Below, in pieces: positions 26,138-35,387 of a stretch of DNA of 64,000 nucleotides. The stretch is from NCBI RefSeq assembly GCF_003002955.1, contig NZ_PVTJ01000001.1, positions 310,001 through 374,000 of the forward strand. The letters are read 5' to 3'. This DNA comes from Glycomyces artemisiae (GTDB lineage Bacteria > Actinomycetota > Actinomycetes > Mycobacteriales > Micromonosporaceae). Below the pieces are notes generated by a model. That model was not told the origin of the DNA and did not search any database. It worked only from the letters and a program-made list of their open reading frames with translations. Position 1 is the stretch's first letter. Every line of letters begins with the position of its first letter. Position numbers and translations under genes: made by a program.

Positions 26138-28570
26138 ATGTCCGATAACGACCGGACACCCGAGGCGTACAACCTCGGGGATCACCACGCCACCGCCGTC
26201 ATCGACAACGGCGAGTACGGCATCCGCAAGATCCACTTCAGCACCGGCCGCCTGGCGAAGCTCGCCCAGGGCTCCGCGATCGTCCAGATGGACGACACCG
26301 TGGTCCTCTCGACCACGTCGGCGTCGAAGAACCCGAAGGACCACTTCGACTTCTTCCCGCTCACCGTCGACATCGAGGAGCGGATGTACGCCGCGGGCCG
26401 CATCCCCGGCTCGTTCTTCCGCCGCGAGGGCCGCCCCTCCGAGAACGCGATCCTCATCTGCCGCCTCATCGACCGCGGCCTGCGCCCGTCCTTCGTGTCG
26501 GGCCTGCGCAACGAGGTCCAGGTCATCGGCACGATCCTCGCCGTCGACGCGAAGGACGAGTACGACGTGGTCGCCATGAACGGCGCCTCCATGTCGACGC
26601 AGCTCGCCGGGCTGCCGTTCTCGGGCCCGCTGGGCTCGACCCGCGTCGTCCTCATCGACGGCACCTGGGTCGCGTTCCCGACCCTGGAGCAGATCGAGAA
26701 GGCCACGTTCGACATGGTCGTCACCGGCCGGGTCCTCGACTCGGGCGACGTCGCGATCATGATGGTCGAGGCCGAGGCCACCGACAACACCCTCAGCCTC
26801 ATCGCCTCGGGCGGCACCAAGCCGACCGAGGAGGTCGTCGCCGAGGGCCTCGAAGCCGTCAAGCCGGTCATCGCCGAGCTGGTCCGCGCCCAGGCCGAAC
26901 TGGCCGCGGTCGCCGCCAAGCCCGTCGCCGACTACCCGCGCTTCCCCGACTACCTCGACGACGCCTACGCGGCCGTCGAGGCGGCCGTGACCGCCGAGCT
27001 GGACCAGGCGCTCCAGATCGCCGACAAGACCGAGCGCCAGGACGAGCTCGACCGCGTCAAGTCCGTCATGCTGGAGAAGGTCGGCGCCGACTTCGAGGGC
27101 CGCGAAGGCGAGCTGTCGGCCGCCCTCCGCTCGCTCACCAAGAAGCTGGTCCGCAAGCGCGTCATCAACGAGGGCGTCCGCATCGACGGCCGCCTCCCCG
27201 CGTACATCCGCCCGCTGGGCGCGGAGGCCGGCATCCTGCCGCGCGTCCACGGCTCGGCCCTGTTCGAGCGCGGCGAGACCCAGATCATGGGCGTCACCAC
27301 GCTGAACATGCTGCGCATGGAGCAGGCCATCGACACGCTGTCGCCGGTCTCGAAGAAGCGCTACATGCACAACTACAACTTCCCGCCGTACTCGACCGGC
27401 GAGACCGGCCGCGTGGGCTCGCCGAAGCGCCGCGAGATCGGCCACGGCGCGCTCGCCGAGCGCGCCCTCGTGCCGGTGCTCCCGAGCCGCGAGGAGTTCC
27501 CGTACGCGATCCGCCAGGTCTCCGAGGCGCTCGCGTCGAACGGCTCGACCTCGATGGGCTCGGTCTGCGCGTCCACGATGTCGCTGATGAACGCGGGCGT
27601 GCCGATCAAGGCGCCGGTCGCGGGCATCGCGATGGGCCTCATCTCCGAGGAGACCGACGAGGGCACCAAGTACGTGACCCTCACCGACATCCTCGGCGCC
27701 GAGGACGCCTACGGCGACATGGACTTCAAGGTCGCCGGCACGCCTGAGTTCGTGACGGCCCTCCAGCTGGACACGAAGCTCGACGGCCTGCCGTCCGAGG
27801 TGCTGGCGCAGGCGCTCCAGCAGGCCAACGACGCCCGCCACGCGATCCTCGACGTCATGCTCGACGCGATCAGCGAGCCCGGCGAGCTGGCCTCGACCGC
27901 GCCGCGGATCACGACCCTGAAGATCCCCGTCGACAAGATCGGCGCGATCATCGGCCCGAAGGGCCAGACGATCAACCAGATCCAGGACGACACGGGCGCG
28001 GACATCACCGTCGAGGACGACGGCACGATCTACGTGTCGGCGGAGAACGGCGAGGCCGCGGCCGCCGCGGTCGAGACGATCAACGCCATCGCGAACCCGA
28101 CGCTCCCGAACGTGGGCGACCGGTTCCTGGGCACGGTCGTCAAGACCACCGACTTCGGCGCGTTCATCTCGCTGGTGCCGGGCCGCGACGGCCTCCTGCA
28201 CATCTCGAAGGTCGGCGACGGCAAGCGCGTCGAGCGGGTCGAGGACGTCCTCGGCGTCGGCGACAAGATCGAGGTCGAGATCGGCGACATCGACAACCGC
28301 GGGAAGATCTACCTCGACAAGGTCTACCCGGAGGGCCAGGAGCCCGAGGGCTACAAGAAGGGCCGCCCGGCCGAGCGCAAGGAGTCCCGCGGCGAGCGGG
28401 GCGACCGCGGTGACCGCGGTCCGCGCCGCGACCGCGAGCGCGGTGGCGACCGGGGCGAGCGCCGCGACCGCGGCGAGCGCTCCGAGCGCTCCGAGGGCGG
28501 GGACCGCGACGGCGAGCGCCGCCGTCGCCGCACCCGCCGCACCGAGGACGCCGGAGGCTCGGAAGAGTAG
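26138..28570 (+). CDS. pnp: Polyribonucleotide nucleotidyltransferase (PNPase/GpsI)
   Basis: An 810-residue 3'-5' phosphorolytic RNase and polymerase. Two RNase PH domains flank an alpha-helical domain; the second contains [18 protein letters not shown] and [17 protein letters not shown] domain ([20 protein letters not shown]) and an S1 domain ([18 protein letters not shown]) follow. The C-terminus is a 60-residue Arg/Gly/Asp/Glu tail with [14 protein letters not shown] repeats, probably disordered and RNA- or protein-binding. The ATG at 26138 has AAGGAG upstream. It ends directly before the M16 peptidase gene. Confidence 0.97.
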   Translation: MSDNDRTPEAYNLGDHHATAVIDNGEYGIRKIHFSTGRLAKLAQGSAIVQMDDTVVLSTTSASKNPKDHFDFFPLTVDIEERMYAAGRIPGSFFRREGRPSENAILICRLIDRGLRPSFVSGLRNEVQVIGTILAVDAKDEYDVVAMNGASMSTQLAGLPFSGPLGSTRVVLIDGTWVAFPTLEQIEKATFDMVVTGRVLDSGDVAIMMVEAEATDNTLSLIASGGTKPTEEVVAEGLEAVKPVIAELVRAQAELAAVAAKPVADYPRFPDYLDDAYAAVEAAVTAELDQALQIADKTERQDELDRVKSVMLEKVGADFEGREGELSAALRSLTKKLVRKRVINEGVRIDGRLPAYIRPLGAEAGILPRVHGSALFERGETQIMGVTTLNMLRMEQAIDTLSPVSKKRYMHNYNFPPYSTGETGRVGSPKRREIGHGALAERALVPVLPSREEFPYAIRQVSEALASNGSTSMGSVCASTMSLMNAGVPIKAPVAGIAMGLISEETDEGTKYVTLTDILGAEDAYGDMDFKVAGTPEFVTALQLDTKLDGLPSEVLAQALQQANDARHAILDVMLDAISEPGELASTAPRITTLKIPVDKIGAIIGPKGQTINQIQDDTGADITVEDDGTIYVSAENGEAAAAAVETINAIANPTLPNVGDRFLGTVVKTTDFGAFISLVPGRDGLLHISKVGDGKRVERVEDVLGVGDKIEVEIGDIDNRGKIYLDKVYPEGQEPEGYKKGRPAERKESRGERGDRGDRGPRRDRERGGDRGERRDRGERSERSEGGDRDGERRRRRTRRTEDAGGSEE

Positions 28571-29869
28571 ATGAGTCGCCCCCAGACTCGCACGCTCATC
28601 GACGATCCGCTGGGCGGCACGGTCCGAGTGACCGTGCTGCCCGGCGGTTTGCGTGTGCTCACCGAAACCGTCCCGACCATGCGCTCGGCTTCCGTCGGCG
28701 TGTGGGTCGGGGTGGGGGCCCGCGATGAGGCCCCCGAGCTCGCCGGCGTCTCGCACTTCCTGGAGCACCTGCTGTTCAAGGGGACCGCGAAGCGCACGGC
28801 CACGGAGATCGCCGAGGCGATCGAGGCCGTCGGCGGCGAATCGAACGCGTACACCGCGCGGGAGCTGACCTGCTTCTACGCGCGGGTCCTCGACGACGAC
28901 CTGCCGATCGCCGTCGACGTGCTCGGCGACGCCATGTGCGCGTCGCTCGTGACGCCCGCCGACGTCGAGGTCGAGCGCGACGTGATCCTGGAGGAGATCG
29001 CCGCGTCCCAGGACGAGCCCTCCGACGTCGTCCACGAGCTGTTCTCCCAGGCGCTGTTCGGGAACGGCGCGCTCGGGCGCGACATCGCCGGCGACCCGAA
29101 GACCGTGCGGGCGCTGACGCGCGCGCAGATCAACGACTTCTACCGGCACCACTACCAGGCCCCGAACCTGACGGTGTGCGCCGCGGGCGGCGTCGACCAC
29201 GGCGAGACCGTCAAGCTCGTGCAGGAGGCGTTCGCGCCGCTGCTGGGCGGCGCCGACGTGCCGCGCCAGCGCCGCCACGACGAGTCGGTCCTGCCCGGGC
29301 CGCGGCGGCTCCTGGTGGAGCGCCACGACACCGAGCAGGCGCACCTGGTGGTCGGCTGCCGCCTGTTCTCGCGGCACGACCCCCGCAAGGACGCGTTCGA
29401 GGTCATGAACAACATCCTCGGCGGCGGCATGTCCTCGCGGCTGTTCCAGTCGGTGCGCGAGCAGCGCGGCCTGGCGTACACGGTGTACTCGTTCACCTCG
29501 TACTTCGCGGACACGGGCTCGTTCGGCGTCTACGCCGGGTCGAACCCCGACAAGGTCCACCAGGTGCGCAAGCTCGTGCTCGCGGAGCTGGAGCGGATGG
29601 CGTCCGAGGGCGTCACCGACGAGGAGCTGCTGCGCGGCAAGGGCATGAGCCGCGGCGGCATGGTCCTGTCGATGGAGGACTCCGGTTCGCGCATGAACGC
29701 GCTGGGCCGCGCGGAGCTGCTGTACGGCGAGCACCTGAGCCTGGAGCGGGAGCTGGCGGACATCGAGGCGGTCACGTCGGAGCAGATCCGGTCGGTGTCC
29801 GCGGAGATCCTGTCGCAGCCGATGACGATCGCGGCCGTGGGGCCGTTCGACGAGAAGGACTTCCGATGA
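28571..29869 (+). CDS. pepR: M16-family zinc metallopeptidase (PepR-like)
   Basis: A 432-residue insulinase/processing-peptidase-like enzyme. The inverted zinc motif HFLEH lies near residue 59, and the distal glutamate region is ARELTCFYARVLDD. GGGMSSRLFQSVREQRGLAY in the second half is the conserved substrate-binding block. It starts with the ATG immediately after the pnp stop and overlaps dapB at ATGA, so pnp-pepR-dapB is one operon, as in mycobacteria. The substrate is unknown. Confidence 0.93.
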   Translation: MSRPQTRTLIDDPLGGTVRVTVLPGGLRVLTETVPTMRSASVGVWVGVGARDEAPELAGVSHFLEHLLFKGTAKRTATEIAEAIEAVGGESNAYTARELTCFYARVLDDDLPIAVDVLGDAMCASLVTPADVEVERDVILEEIAASQDEPSDVVHELFSQALFGNGALGRDIAGDPKTVRALTRAQINDFYRHHYQAPNLTVCAAGGVDHGETVKLVQEAFAPLLGGADVPRQRRHDESVLPGPRRLLVERHDTEQAHLVVGCRLFSRHDPRKDAFEVMNNILGGGMSSRLFQSVREQRGLAYTVYSFTSYFADTGSFGVYAGSNPDKVHQVRKLVLAELERMASEGVTDEELLRGKGMSRGGMVLSMEDSGSRMNALGRAELLYGEHLSLERELADIEAVTSEQIRSVSAEILSQPMTIAAVGPFDEKDFR

Positions 29870-30600
29870 TCAAGGTGGGGGTGCTCGGCGCCCGCGGCCG
29901 GATGGGCCGGGCGACGTGCGAGGCCGTGGACGCCGCGGACGACCTGGAGCTGACGGCGACGGTGGTGCGGGACGAGCCGCTCGACAAGGTCGCCGGATGC
30001 GACGTGGTCGTGGACTTCACGCTCCCGGGCACGGTCATGGACAACCTCGCGTGGTGCACCGACCGCGGCATCCACACCGTGGTCGGCGTGTCCGGGTTCG
30101 ACGCGCAGCGCCTGGACGCGGCCCGCGGCATCCTCGCCGCGGACCCGGAGGTCGGGTCGGTGATCGCCCCGAACTTCGGGATCGGCGCGGTCCTGATGAT
30201 GCAGTTCGCGGCGAAGGCCGCGAAGCACTTCGACTCCGCCGAGATCATCGAGGCGCACCACCCGCGCAAGGTCGACGCGCCTTCGGGCACGGCCGTGCAC
30301 ACGGCGCGGCTCATCGCCGCGGCGCGCGCCGAGGCCGGGCTCGACGGGATGCCGGATGCGACGGAGACCGACCCGATGGGGGCGCGCGGCGCCGACGTCG
30401 ACGGCGTCCACGTCCACGCGATCCGCTCGGCCGGGTACGTGGCGAGCCAGGAGGTCCGCTTCGGCGGGCCCGGCGAGCGGTTCGTCATCTCCCACGACTC
30501 GCTCGACCGCGAGTCGTTCATGCCGGGCGTGCTGCTGGCGATCCGCGAGGTCGTCAAGCGCCCGGGCCTGACGGTCGGCCTGGACGACCTGCTCGACTGA
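29866..30600 (+). CDS. dapB: 4-hydroxy-tetrahydrodipicolinate reductase
   Basis: A 244-residue enzyme of the lysine and diaminopimelate pathway that reduces the DapA product with NAD(P)H. The nucleotide motif is GARGRMG (residues 8-14); the catalytic and substrate motif is EAHHPRKVDAPSGTA. The start overlaps the stop of the peptidase gene. The next DAP enzyme gene, dapA, lies 4.8 kb downstream in the same orientation. Confidence 0.97.
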   Translation: MIKVGVLGARGRMGRATCEAVDAADDLELTATVVRDEPLDKVAGCDVVVDFTLPGTVMDNLAWCTDRGIHTVVGVSGFDAQRLDAARGILAADPEVGSVIAPNFGIGAVLMMQFAAKAAKHFDSAEIIEAHHPRKVDAPSGTAVHTARLIAAARAEAGLDGMPDATETDPMGARGADVDGVHVHAIRSAGYVASQEVRFGGPGERFVISHDSLDRESFMPGVLLAIREVVKRPGLTVGLDDLLD

Positions 30601-30606
30601 AGTATT

Positions 30607-30647
30607 CGCGAAAAGGCGCCCGCCAGAACGGCGGGCGCCTTTTCGCG
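30607..30647. terminator. Long bidirectional terminator after dapB
   Basis: An eighteen-base-pair perfect stem (arms 30607-30624 and 30630-30647) with an AGAAC loop includes AAAA/TTTT at its base. It separates dapB from the converging membrane-protein gene. Confidence 0.88.
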
Positions 30648-30653
30648 CGCCGT

Positions 30654-31496
30654 CTACTCCGAGGCCGTGGGGCTCTCGGTGCCCGCCTGCTCCTCGGGGC
30701 TGGTGCTGGGGGTCGGCTCGGAGCCGCCCTGCCCGGATTCGGTGGTGGTCTCCTCGCTCGGCGTCGACGCGTCGTCGCTGGGGGAGGTCGACTCCGAGGG
30801 CGTCGCGTCGCCGGTCGGCTCATCGGTGGTGGCCGAGTCGGTGGGGTCCTCGGAGGCGCTCTCGGTCGGGTCGACCGCGTCGGTCTCGGTGGTGTCGGCG
30901 GTCTCGTCGGGGGTGTCGGAGACGGTGGCCTGGTTGTCGTCGTGGATGAACCGGCCGGGGTCGCCGGTGAAGATCCCGAGGAGGAACAGGGTGCCGACGG
31001 TGAGGCCGAAGACGAGGACGCTGGAGATCGCGATCGCGAGGACGGTCTTCTTGCGGGAGTTCACGTCGGTGACGCGGCCCTCGGGTTCGAGGTCGGGGAC
31101 CTCCATCTCGACGGTCTCGTCCCGCGTGGAGTGGAGCTGCGCGGTCTCGGGGATCTTCGCGGTCGCGCTGGCGCTCCCGGTCTCGGGGGCCTGCTCTGCC
31201 GCGTGCTCGACCGTGGCCGCGGTGACCTTGCCGCGGGCAGTGGGGGCCATGGCCGCGATCTGCGACTTGATGCGCTCGCCGGTGGAGCGCATGGCCCGGA
31301 GGATGAGGACCGCGCCGATCGAGGAGCAGACGCTGAGGACGGCGGTGCCCGCGACGGTGCCCCAGATGTTGAGGACCTTCGCGAGGAGCGCGCCGATGAC
31401 GGTGGCGCCGGCCGCGGCCAGGACCTGTCCGATGCTCAGTTCCAGGCCGGGCTCTTTGTCCTTGTGGCCCTTGCTCTTCGAGCGGTACTGAGTCAA
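30654..31496 (-). CDS. Membrane protein with long acidic Ser/Thr tail, unknown function
   Basis: A protein of about 280 residues. Two hydrophobic segments occur near the N-terminus (LAAAGATVIGALLAKVLNIW and TAVLSVCSSIGAVLIL). A cytosolic region follows, then a third helix (VLAIAISSVLVFGLTVGTLF) and a 90-residue tail made almost only of Ser, Thr, Asp, Glu and Pro that would lie outside the membrane. The TTG near 31496 is preferred because GGGGAGGG lies just upstream; a GTG at 31562 would add 22 residues. I recognise no family. The tail resembles linkers in other proteins of this window (54385-55437, 130-1530). Confidence 0.7.
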   Translation of the reverse strand: MTQYRSKSKGHKDKEPGLELSIGQVLAAAGATVIGALLAKVLNIWGTVAGTAVLSVCSSIGAVLILRAMRSTGERIKSQIAAMAPTARGKVTAATVEHAAEQAPETGSASATAKIPETAQLHSTRDETVEMEVPDLEPEGRVTDVNSRKKTVLAIAISSVLVFGLTVGTLFLLGIFTGDPGRFIHDDNQATVSDTPDETADTTETDAVDPTESASEDPTDSATTDEPTGDATPSESTSPSDDASTPSEETTTESGQGGSEPTPSTSPEEQAGTESPTASE

Positions 31497-31619
31497 CGGC
31501 CCTCCCCGTTGTCGTGATCGTTCCGCGACGCGGACGGACTCACCAGGATACGGGCCGTGCACGGAGCGACTACGGTTTGTGCGCGAACTAACGGGTCCGC
31601 AGAGGGGCCCGCGGACGGG

Positions 31620-32300
31620 TCAGCGGGTGAGGCCCGTGGAGTGGCGCCGCAGCGCGAACCACTGCCACAGCCACAGGAGCGCCCCGATGACGACGACCGA
31701 CCCGATCCCGGCGATCACGAACGCCCAGCCGTTCTTCTCCACGGCCGTCGCGTTCAGGTCGTAGTCCTGGCCCGGGACCATCCGCCACGTGACGGTGCGG
31801 CCGTCGAGCTCCCCGTTGTGCTCGGTGACGGTGGCCGGGAAGTTCACGCTGATGAGGATCTCGGCGTCCTCGAACGCCTCCGGGTCGATGAACCCGGCCG
31901 CGCGCAGGTCCCAGTAGCCTTCGAGCCCGTACTCGCGCCCGTCGTGGTCGATGCGCAGGTAGCCCCACTCGTCGCCGCCGAACTCCGCGAAGTCCGACAG
32001 CGGCCGGTCGGTGAACGACGCGGTCTGCCCGGTGAACCCGCCCTCCCGGTACGGCACCCGCTCGGTCCCCGGCACGCCGTCGAGCAGCGCGTCCAGGAAC
32101 GCGTCGAGCTCCGAGCGGCTCAGCCCCTCGTCCTGCGCCTGCTCCAGGAAGTCGTCGCTCCACGCCGCGGTGAACTCCCCGCCGACCGTGTCGTCGGGCC
32201 GCACCTCCAGCCCCAGGTCGAGCCTGACGCACCCGGAGGCGGCGGCCAGCACTCCCACCGCGGCGGCACCGGTCAGCACCCGTCGAGCAATACCCAGCAT
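31620..32300 (-). CDS. LppM-like lipoprotein (DUF3153)
   Basis: A 226-residue protein with a lipobox LAAASGC (Cys24), an extracytoplasmic domain of about 150 residues containing LGLEVRPDDTVGGEFTAAWS, and a C-terminal membrane helix (FVIAGIGSVVVIGALLWLW). The order matches mycobacterial LppM, a lipid-binding envelope lipoprotein linked to phagocytosis in pathogens; here a role in envelope lipids is a fair guess. It is divergent from a DUF2752 gene. Confidence 0.83.
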   Translation of the reverse strand: MLGIARRVLTGAAAVGVLAAASGCVRLDLGLEVRPDDTVGGEFTAAWSDDFLEQAQDEGLSRSELDAFLDALLDGVPGTERVPYREGGFTGQTASFTDRPLSDFAEFGGDEWGYLRIDHDGREYGLEGYWDLRAAGFIDPEAFEDAEILISVNFPATVTEHNGELDGRTVTWRMVPGQDYDLNATAVEKNGWAFVIAGIGSVVVIGALLWLWQWFALRRHSTGLTR

Positions 32301-32386
32301 GCCCCCGAGCCTAAGCCCGCGAAACAGACGAAACAGCGCTTTTGCGCACTCGCGCGCGGAGGTTAGTCTGTGGGGGAGGAGGACCC

Positions 32387-32896
32387 GTGTGCGCAGTCGA
32401 TGAGGCGACCCTGGAGTCGCGGCCCGAACCGGAGCAGCCGGAACCGGGGCGCGGCAACCCGGTCAAACGCTGGGTGGCCGACATGGTCGTGCGGCCGTGG
32501 TTCGCGCCGCTGCTCATCCTCACCTGCTTCGCGGGCGCGGCCGCGGGGGTGGTCGCCACGAACCCCACCGACGACACCGGCCCCACCACGTGCCTGTTCA
32601 AACTCGCCACCGGCTTCGACTGCCCCGGCTGCGGCGGCACCCGCGCGTTCTACTACGTGCTCACCCTGAACCTGCCCGAAGCCGCCCGCCACCACATGAT
32701 GGCCGTCTTCGCCGCCCCGTTCCTCGCCTGGATGTACCTCGCCTGGGCCCTCCCGCGCCTGTTCCCCCGCCTCACCTGGCGCCTCCCCACGGTCCATCTC
32801 ACCCCCGGCGTCGTCACCGCGTTCCTCTCCGCCTGGGCCGCGTTCTTCATCCTCCGCAACCTCCCCTGGGACCCCTTCACGTTCTTCTACGTCTGA
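32387..32896 (+). CDS. DUF2752 membrane protein
   Basis: A 169-residue membrane protein with three to four helices. The family hallmark CPGCGGTRAFYY lies after the first helix, with cysteines placed at the membrane face. The function of the family is unknown. GTG 32387 has GGAGGAGG just upstream; an in-frame start at 32342 is not supported. It is divergent from the LppM-like gene. Confidence 0.85.
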   Translation: MCAVDEATLESRPEPEQPEPGRGNPVKRWVADMVVRPWFAPLLILTCFAGAAAGVVATNPTDDTGPTTCLFKLATGFDCPGCGGTRAFYYVLTLNLPEAARHHMMAVFAAPFLAWMYLAWALPRLFPRLTWRLPTVHLTPGVVTAFLSAWAAFFILRNLPWDPFTFFYV

Positions 32897-32903
32897 ACGC
32901 GAA

Positions 32904-32934
32904 GCGGCCCGGCCACCGAGGTGACCGGGCCCGC
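32904..32934. terminator. Hairpin between converging genes
   Basis: GCGGCCCGGCCACC pairs with GGTGACCGGGCCCGC with small irregularities. It lies just after the DUF2752 stop and serves the converging DUF4097 gene as well. Confidence 0.6.
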
Positions 32935-32956
32935 TAGTGGGTGTTGATCGAAGCTT

Positions 32957-33778
32957 CTACGCGAACGCGCTCGCGCGGTGCAGGTAGATGTCGCCCGACA
33001 CCGAGCGCGCCCGCACCTCCAGGCTCGTCCCGTCGCTCGACGGCGCCGGGGACGTGTCGCCCGTCGCCAGCTCCGAGGTCACCGAGCCGGCCTTCGCGTC
33101 CAGGTCCACCCAGATGTCGGTGCCCGGGACCACGCCGAGGCTGATGCGCCCCGAGACCGTGTTCGCCCGGACCGAACCGGAGCGCAGCGCGCCCAGCTCG
33201 ATCCCGCCAGAGAGGGTGTTCACGTTCGCGTTCGAGTCCAGCCGCTCGGCCGAGATCGAGCCCGCCACCGTCTTCGCCGAGAAGTCCCCGCCGACGTGGT
33301 CGGCCTTGACCTGCCCCGAGGCGGTGTTCGCGCGGAAGTCCTCGATCGCGTCGATGACGCTGATCGAACCCGACACGGTGTTCGCCTTGACGCTCGTCGC
33401 GCTCTCCACGGTCGCCGACCCGGCCACCGTGTTGATCGAGACCGCGCCCAGCTTGCCGTGCAGGCTGATCGGCGCCGACGTCGTCTTGACCGACACCTCC
33501 GAGCGGACCGGGACCTTCACCGAGAGGTGCACGCCGATCTCCTTGCGGAAGAACCAGTTCTGCGCCTTCTCGGGGGCCACCACGCGCAGGTGCCCGTTCT
33601 CGAACGACACGCTCGCGAGGTCGGCCGCGTCGCCGTCGCCGTCCGAGCGGCGCTGCGCGGGCTTCACCTCCACGAGGACCGTGTCCAGCTCGTGGGCGGT
33701 GACGGTGACCGAGCCGTCGGCGAGGGTGATCGCCGCCGTGACCGGCCCGTCGTGGGTGAATTCGGTGTACTCGTTCAT
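32957..33778 (-). CDS. DUF4097-family beta-repeat protein
   Basis: A 273-residue all-beta protein in which short motifs of the form ANTVSGxIxxxxxxxDxxA recur about every 20 residues (KANTVSGSISV, RANTASGQVKA, VNTLSGGIELG, RANTVSGRISLG, ARSVSGDIYLH). This suggests a beta-helix or solenoid. It has no signal peptide or membrane segment. It sits eleven bases downstream of the ribbon-helix-helix gene and is probably co-transcribed. DUF4097 proteins often accompany small regulators. The role is unknown. Confidence 0.87.
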   Translation of the reverse strand: MNEYTEFTHDGPVTAAITLADGSVTVTAHELDTVLVEVKPAQRRSDGDGDAADLASVSFENGHLRVVAPEKAQNWFFRKEIGVHLSVKVPVRSEVSVKTTSAPISLHGKLGAVSINTVAGSATVESATSVKANTVSGSISVIDAIEDFRANTASGQVKADHVGGDFSAKTVAGSISAERLDSNANVNTLSGGIELGALRSGSVRANTVSGRISLGVVPGTDIWVDLDAKAGSVTSELATGDTSPAPSSDGTSLEVRARSVSGDIYLHRASAFA

Positions 33779-33789
33779 CCTTGCTGCTC

Positions 33790-34281
33790 CTAAGCCCGGG
33801 CGTAGCCGGTGATGCGCTGGCTGTACTTCGCGCCAGCGGGCTGCCCCGACGTGCGCGAGGCGTGGACCGCGTTGTTGATCGCGCGCACCAGCCAGGCGTT
33901 GACCGACGCGCCGTCCTTGGAGGCGACGCGCTCGACGTCCTCCTTGAGCGACTCCGGCAGGCGCAGCGTGATGCGGGCGACGTCGTCGTCCACCGGCGGG
34001 GCCGGCGGCGGCGCGGCCTCGGCGGTCTCGCCGCCGCTGACGCGCAGGTCGACCTCCTTGCCGCGCACCCGCAGATCGACCGACGCCGAAGATCCGGCCT
34101 GGTCCAACCCGGCGGTGATCTCCGCGGCGGCCTCCGAGAGCGCCTCCATGAGCGCCAGGCGCGCACCCGCGTCGAGCGCTTCCGACAGCAGTTCCGCAGT
34201 CCGCGCGGCGTCCTCCCCGCCCGGCGCGGCGGCGGCGGTGAGGCTCCGGCGGAGCGATTCGATATACGGCGTCAAGTCCAT
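33790..34281 (-). CDS. Ribbon-helix-helix regulator, HicB/Arc-like C-terminus
   Basis: A 163-residue protein. The N-terminal 100 residues are helical and acidic with a Pro-rich linker. The C-terminus holds a ribbon-helix-helix motif (ARITLRLPESLKEDVERVA, then GASVNAWLVRAINNAV), the DNA-binding fold of HicB/CopG antitoxins. No HicA-like toxin is next to it; the partner is the DUF4097 gene. The ATG coincides with the expected transcription start of a TTGACA/CATCAT promoter, so the mRNA is probably leaderless. The palindrome over the -10 suggests autorepression. Confidence 0.83.
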   Translation of the reverse strand: MDLTPYIESLRRSLTAAAAPGGEDAARTAELLSEALDAGARLALMEALSEAAAEITAGLDQAGSSASVDLRVRGKEVDLRVSGGETAEAAPPPAPPVDDDVARITLRLPESLKEDVERVASKDGASVNAWLVRAINNAVHASRTSGQPAGAKYSQRITGYARA

Positions 34282-34287
34282 GACACC

Positions 34288-34316
34288 ATGATGACATCAT
34301 TTCTGACGTCTGTCAA
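34288..34316 (-). promoter_or_regulatory. Leaderless promoter with overlapping operator
   Basis: On the minus strand the -35 is TTGACA (34316-34311), followed by a 17-base spacer and the -10 CATCAT (34293-34288). The ATG starts seven bases further on. The palindrome ATGATG-A-CATCAT (34288-34300) covers the -10, and TGAC-GTCT-GTCA (34304-34315) lies in the spacer and -35. The geometry fits autorepression by the ribbon-helix-helix protein. Confidence 0.7.
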
Positions 34317-34484
34317 GCGGCGCGCTGGAGCCGGGACGCGGCGCCCGCCCCGCCCGCCCCACAGGGCACACCCCGACGCACCCCGCGGCCGGGCGCGTGC
34401 AGGACCACACTCCGCCGCCGAGTACCCTCAGAGAGTCGAGAACCAGCACTAACAGCCAGCGAACACGAACGAGGGGGAGCGGGG

Positions 34485-35237
34485 ATGCCCGAAATCGTAC
34501 CGATGGACGTCCGACTCATCGCCTGGACGCACTTCGAGGCGCCCGCAGACGTCCCCTGGGACACCGACGCCGACGGCGGACAGGCCCTCGCCGAGTTCGC
34601 CGGCCGCGCCTGCTACCAGTCGTGGACCAAGCCCAACCCCAAGACCGCCACCAACGCCGGCTACCTCGACCACATCCTCCAAGTCGGACACCTCTCGGTC
34701 CTCGAACACGGCACCGTCAGCTTCTACCTCAGCGGCATCTCCCGCTCCCTCACCCACGAGCTGATCCGCCACCGCCACTTCTCGTACTCCCAGCTCTCGC
34801 AGCGCTACGTCCCCGAGCGCGACGCCCACATGGTCGAGCCCGAAGTGATCGCGAACGACCCCGAGCTCCACGAGCGCTTCCTCGCCGCGGCCGACGCCGC
34901 CCAGAGCGCCTACGACGACCTCCTCGAAGGACTCGAGAAGAAGTTCGCCGACGTCAAGAACGGCACCCTGCGCCGAAAGCAGGCGCGCCAAGCGGCGCGA
35001 TCGGTCCTCCCCAACGCCACCGAGACCCGCATCGTCGTGACCGGCAACTACCGCGCCTGGCGGCACTTCATCGCCATGCGCGCCTCCGAGCACGCCGACG
35101 TCGAGATCCGGGCGCTGGCCGTCGAATGCCTCAAGCAGCTCAAGGACAAGGCCGCGAACGTCTTCGCCGACTTCCAGATCGCGAAGCTCGACGACGGCAC
35201 CGAGGTCGCCTCCAGCCCCTACGTCACCGAGGGGTAG
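34485..35237 (+). CDS. thyX: Flavin-dependent thymidylate synthase
   Basis: A 250-residue enzyme that methylates dUMP to dTMP with methylene-tetrahydrofolate, FAD and NADPH. The ThyX motif RHRxxSxxxxSxR is present as [13 protein letters not shown], and [12 protein letters not shown] is the second conserved block. GAGGGGGAGCGGGG precedes the ATG. It lies upstream of dapA, as in mycobacteria. Confidence 0.96.
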   Translation: MPEIVPMDVRLIAWTHFEAPADVPWDTDADGGQALAEFAGRACYQSWTKPNPKTATNAGYLDHILQVGHLSVLEHGTVSFYLSGISRSLTHELIRHRHFSYSQLSQRYVPERDAHMVEPEVIANDPELHERFLAAADAAQSAYDDLLEGLEKKFADVKNGTLRRKQARQAARSVLPNATETRIVVTGNYRAWRHFIAMRASEHADVEIRALAVECLKQLKDKAANVFADFQIAKLDDGTEVASSPYVTEG

Positions 35238-35387
35238 AGCCGCCAGGCGCACCGCCCGCAGCCTCCGGCCCCCGCCTCCGCGCGGGGCCCGGTTCCGAGC
35301 CGCGGGCGCCACGAACTTGAGACAGTTATACGAAACGAGCGGCCGGGCAAGCGCCCCCGCCGCCGGAACCAGCATTGGTGAAAGCAG

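Noticed and set aside
33790..34281. Classical HicAB toxin-antitoxin pair
   Set aside because: The C-terminus is HicB-like, but no HicA-like small RNA-binding toxin lies next to it; the neighbour is a DUF4097 protein.
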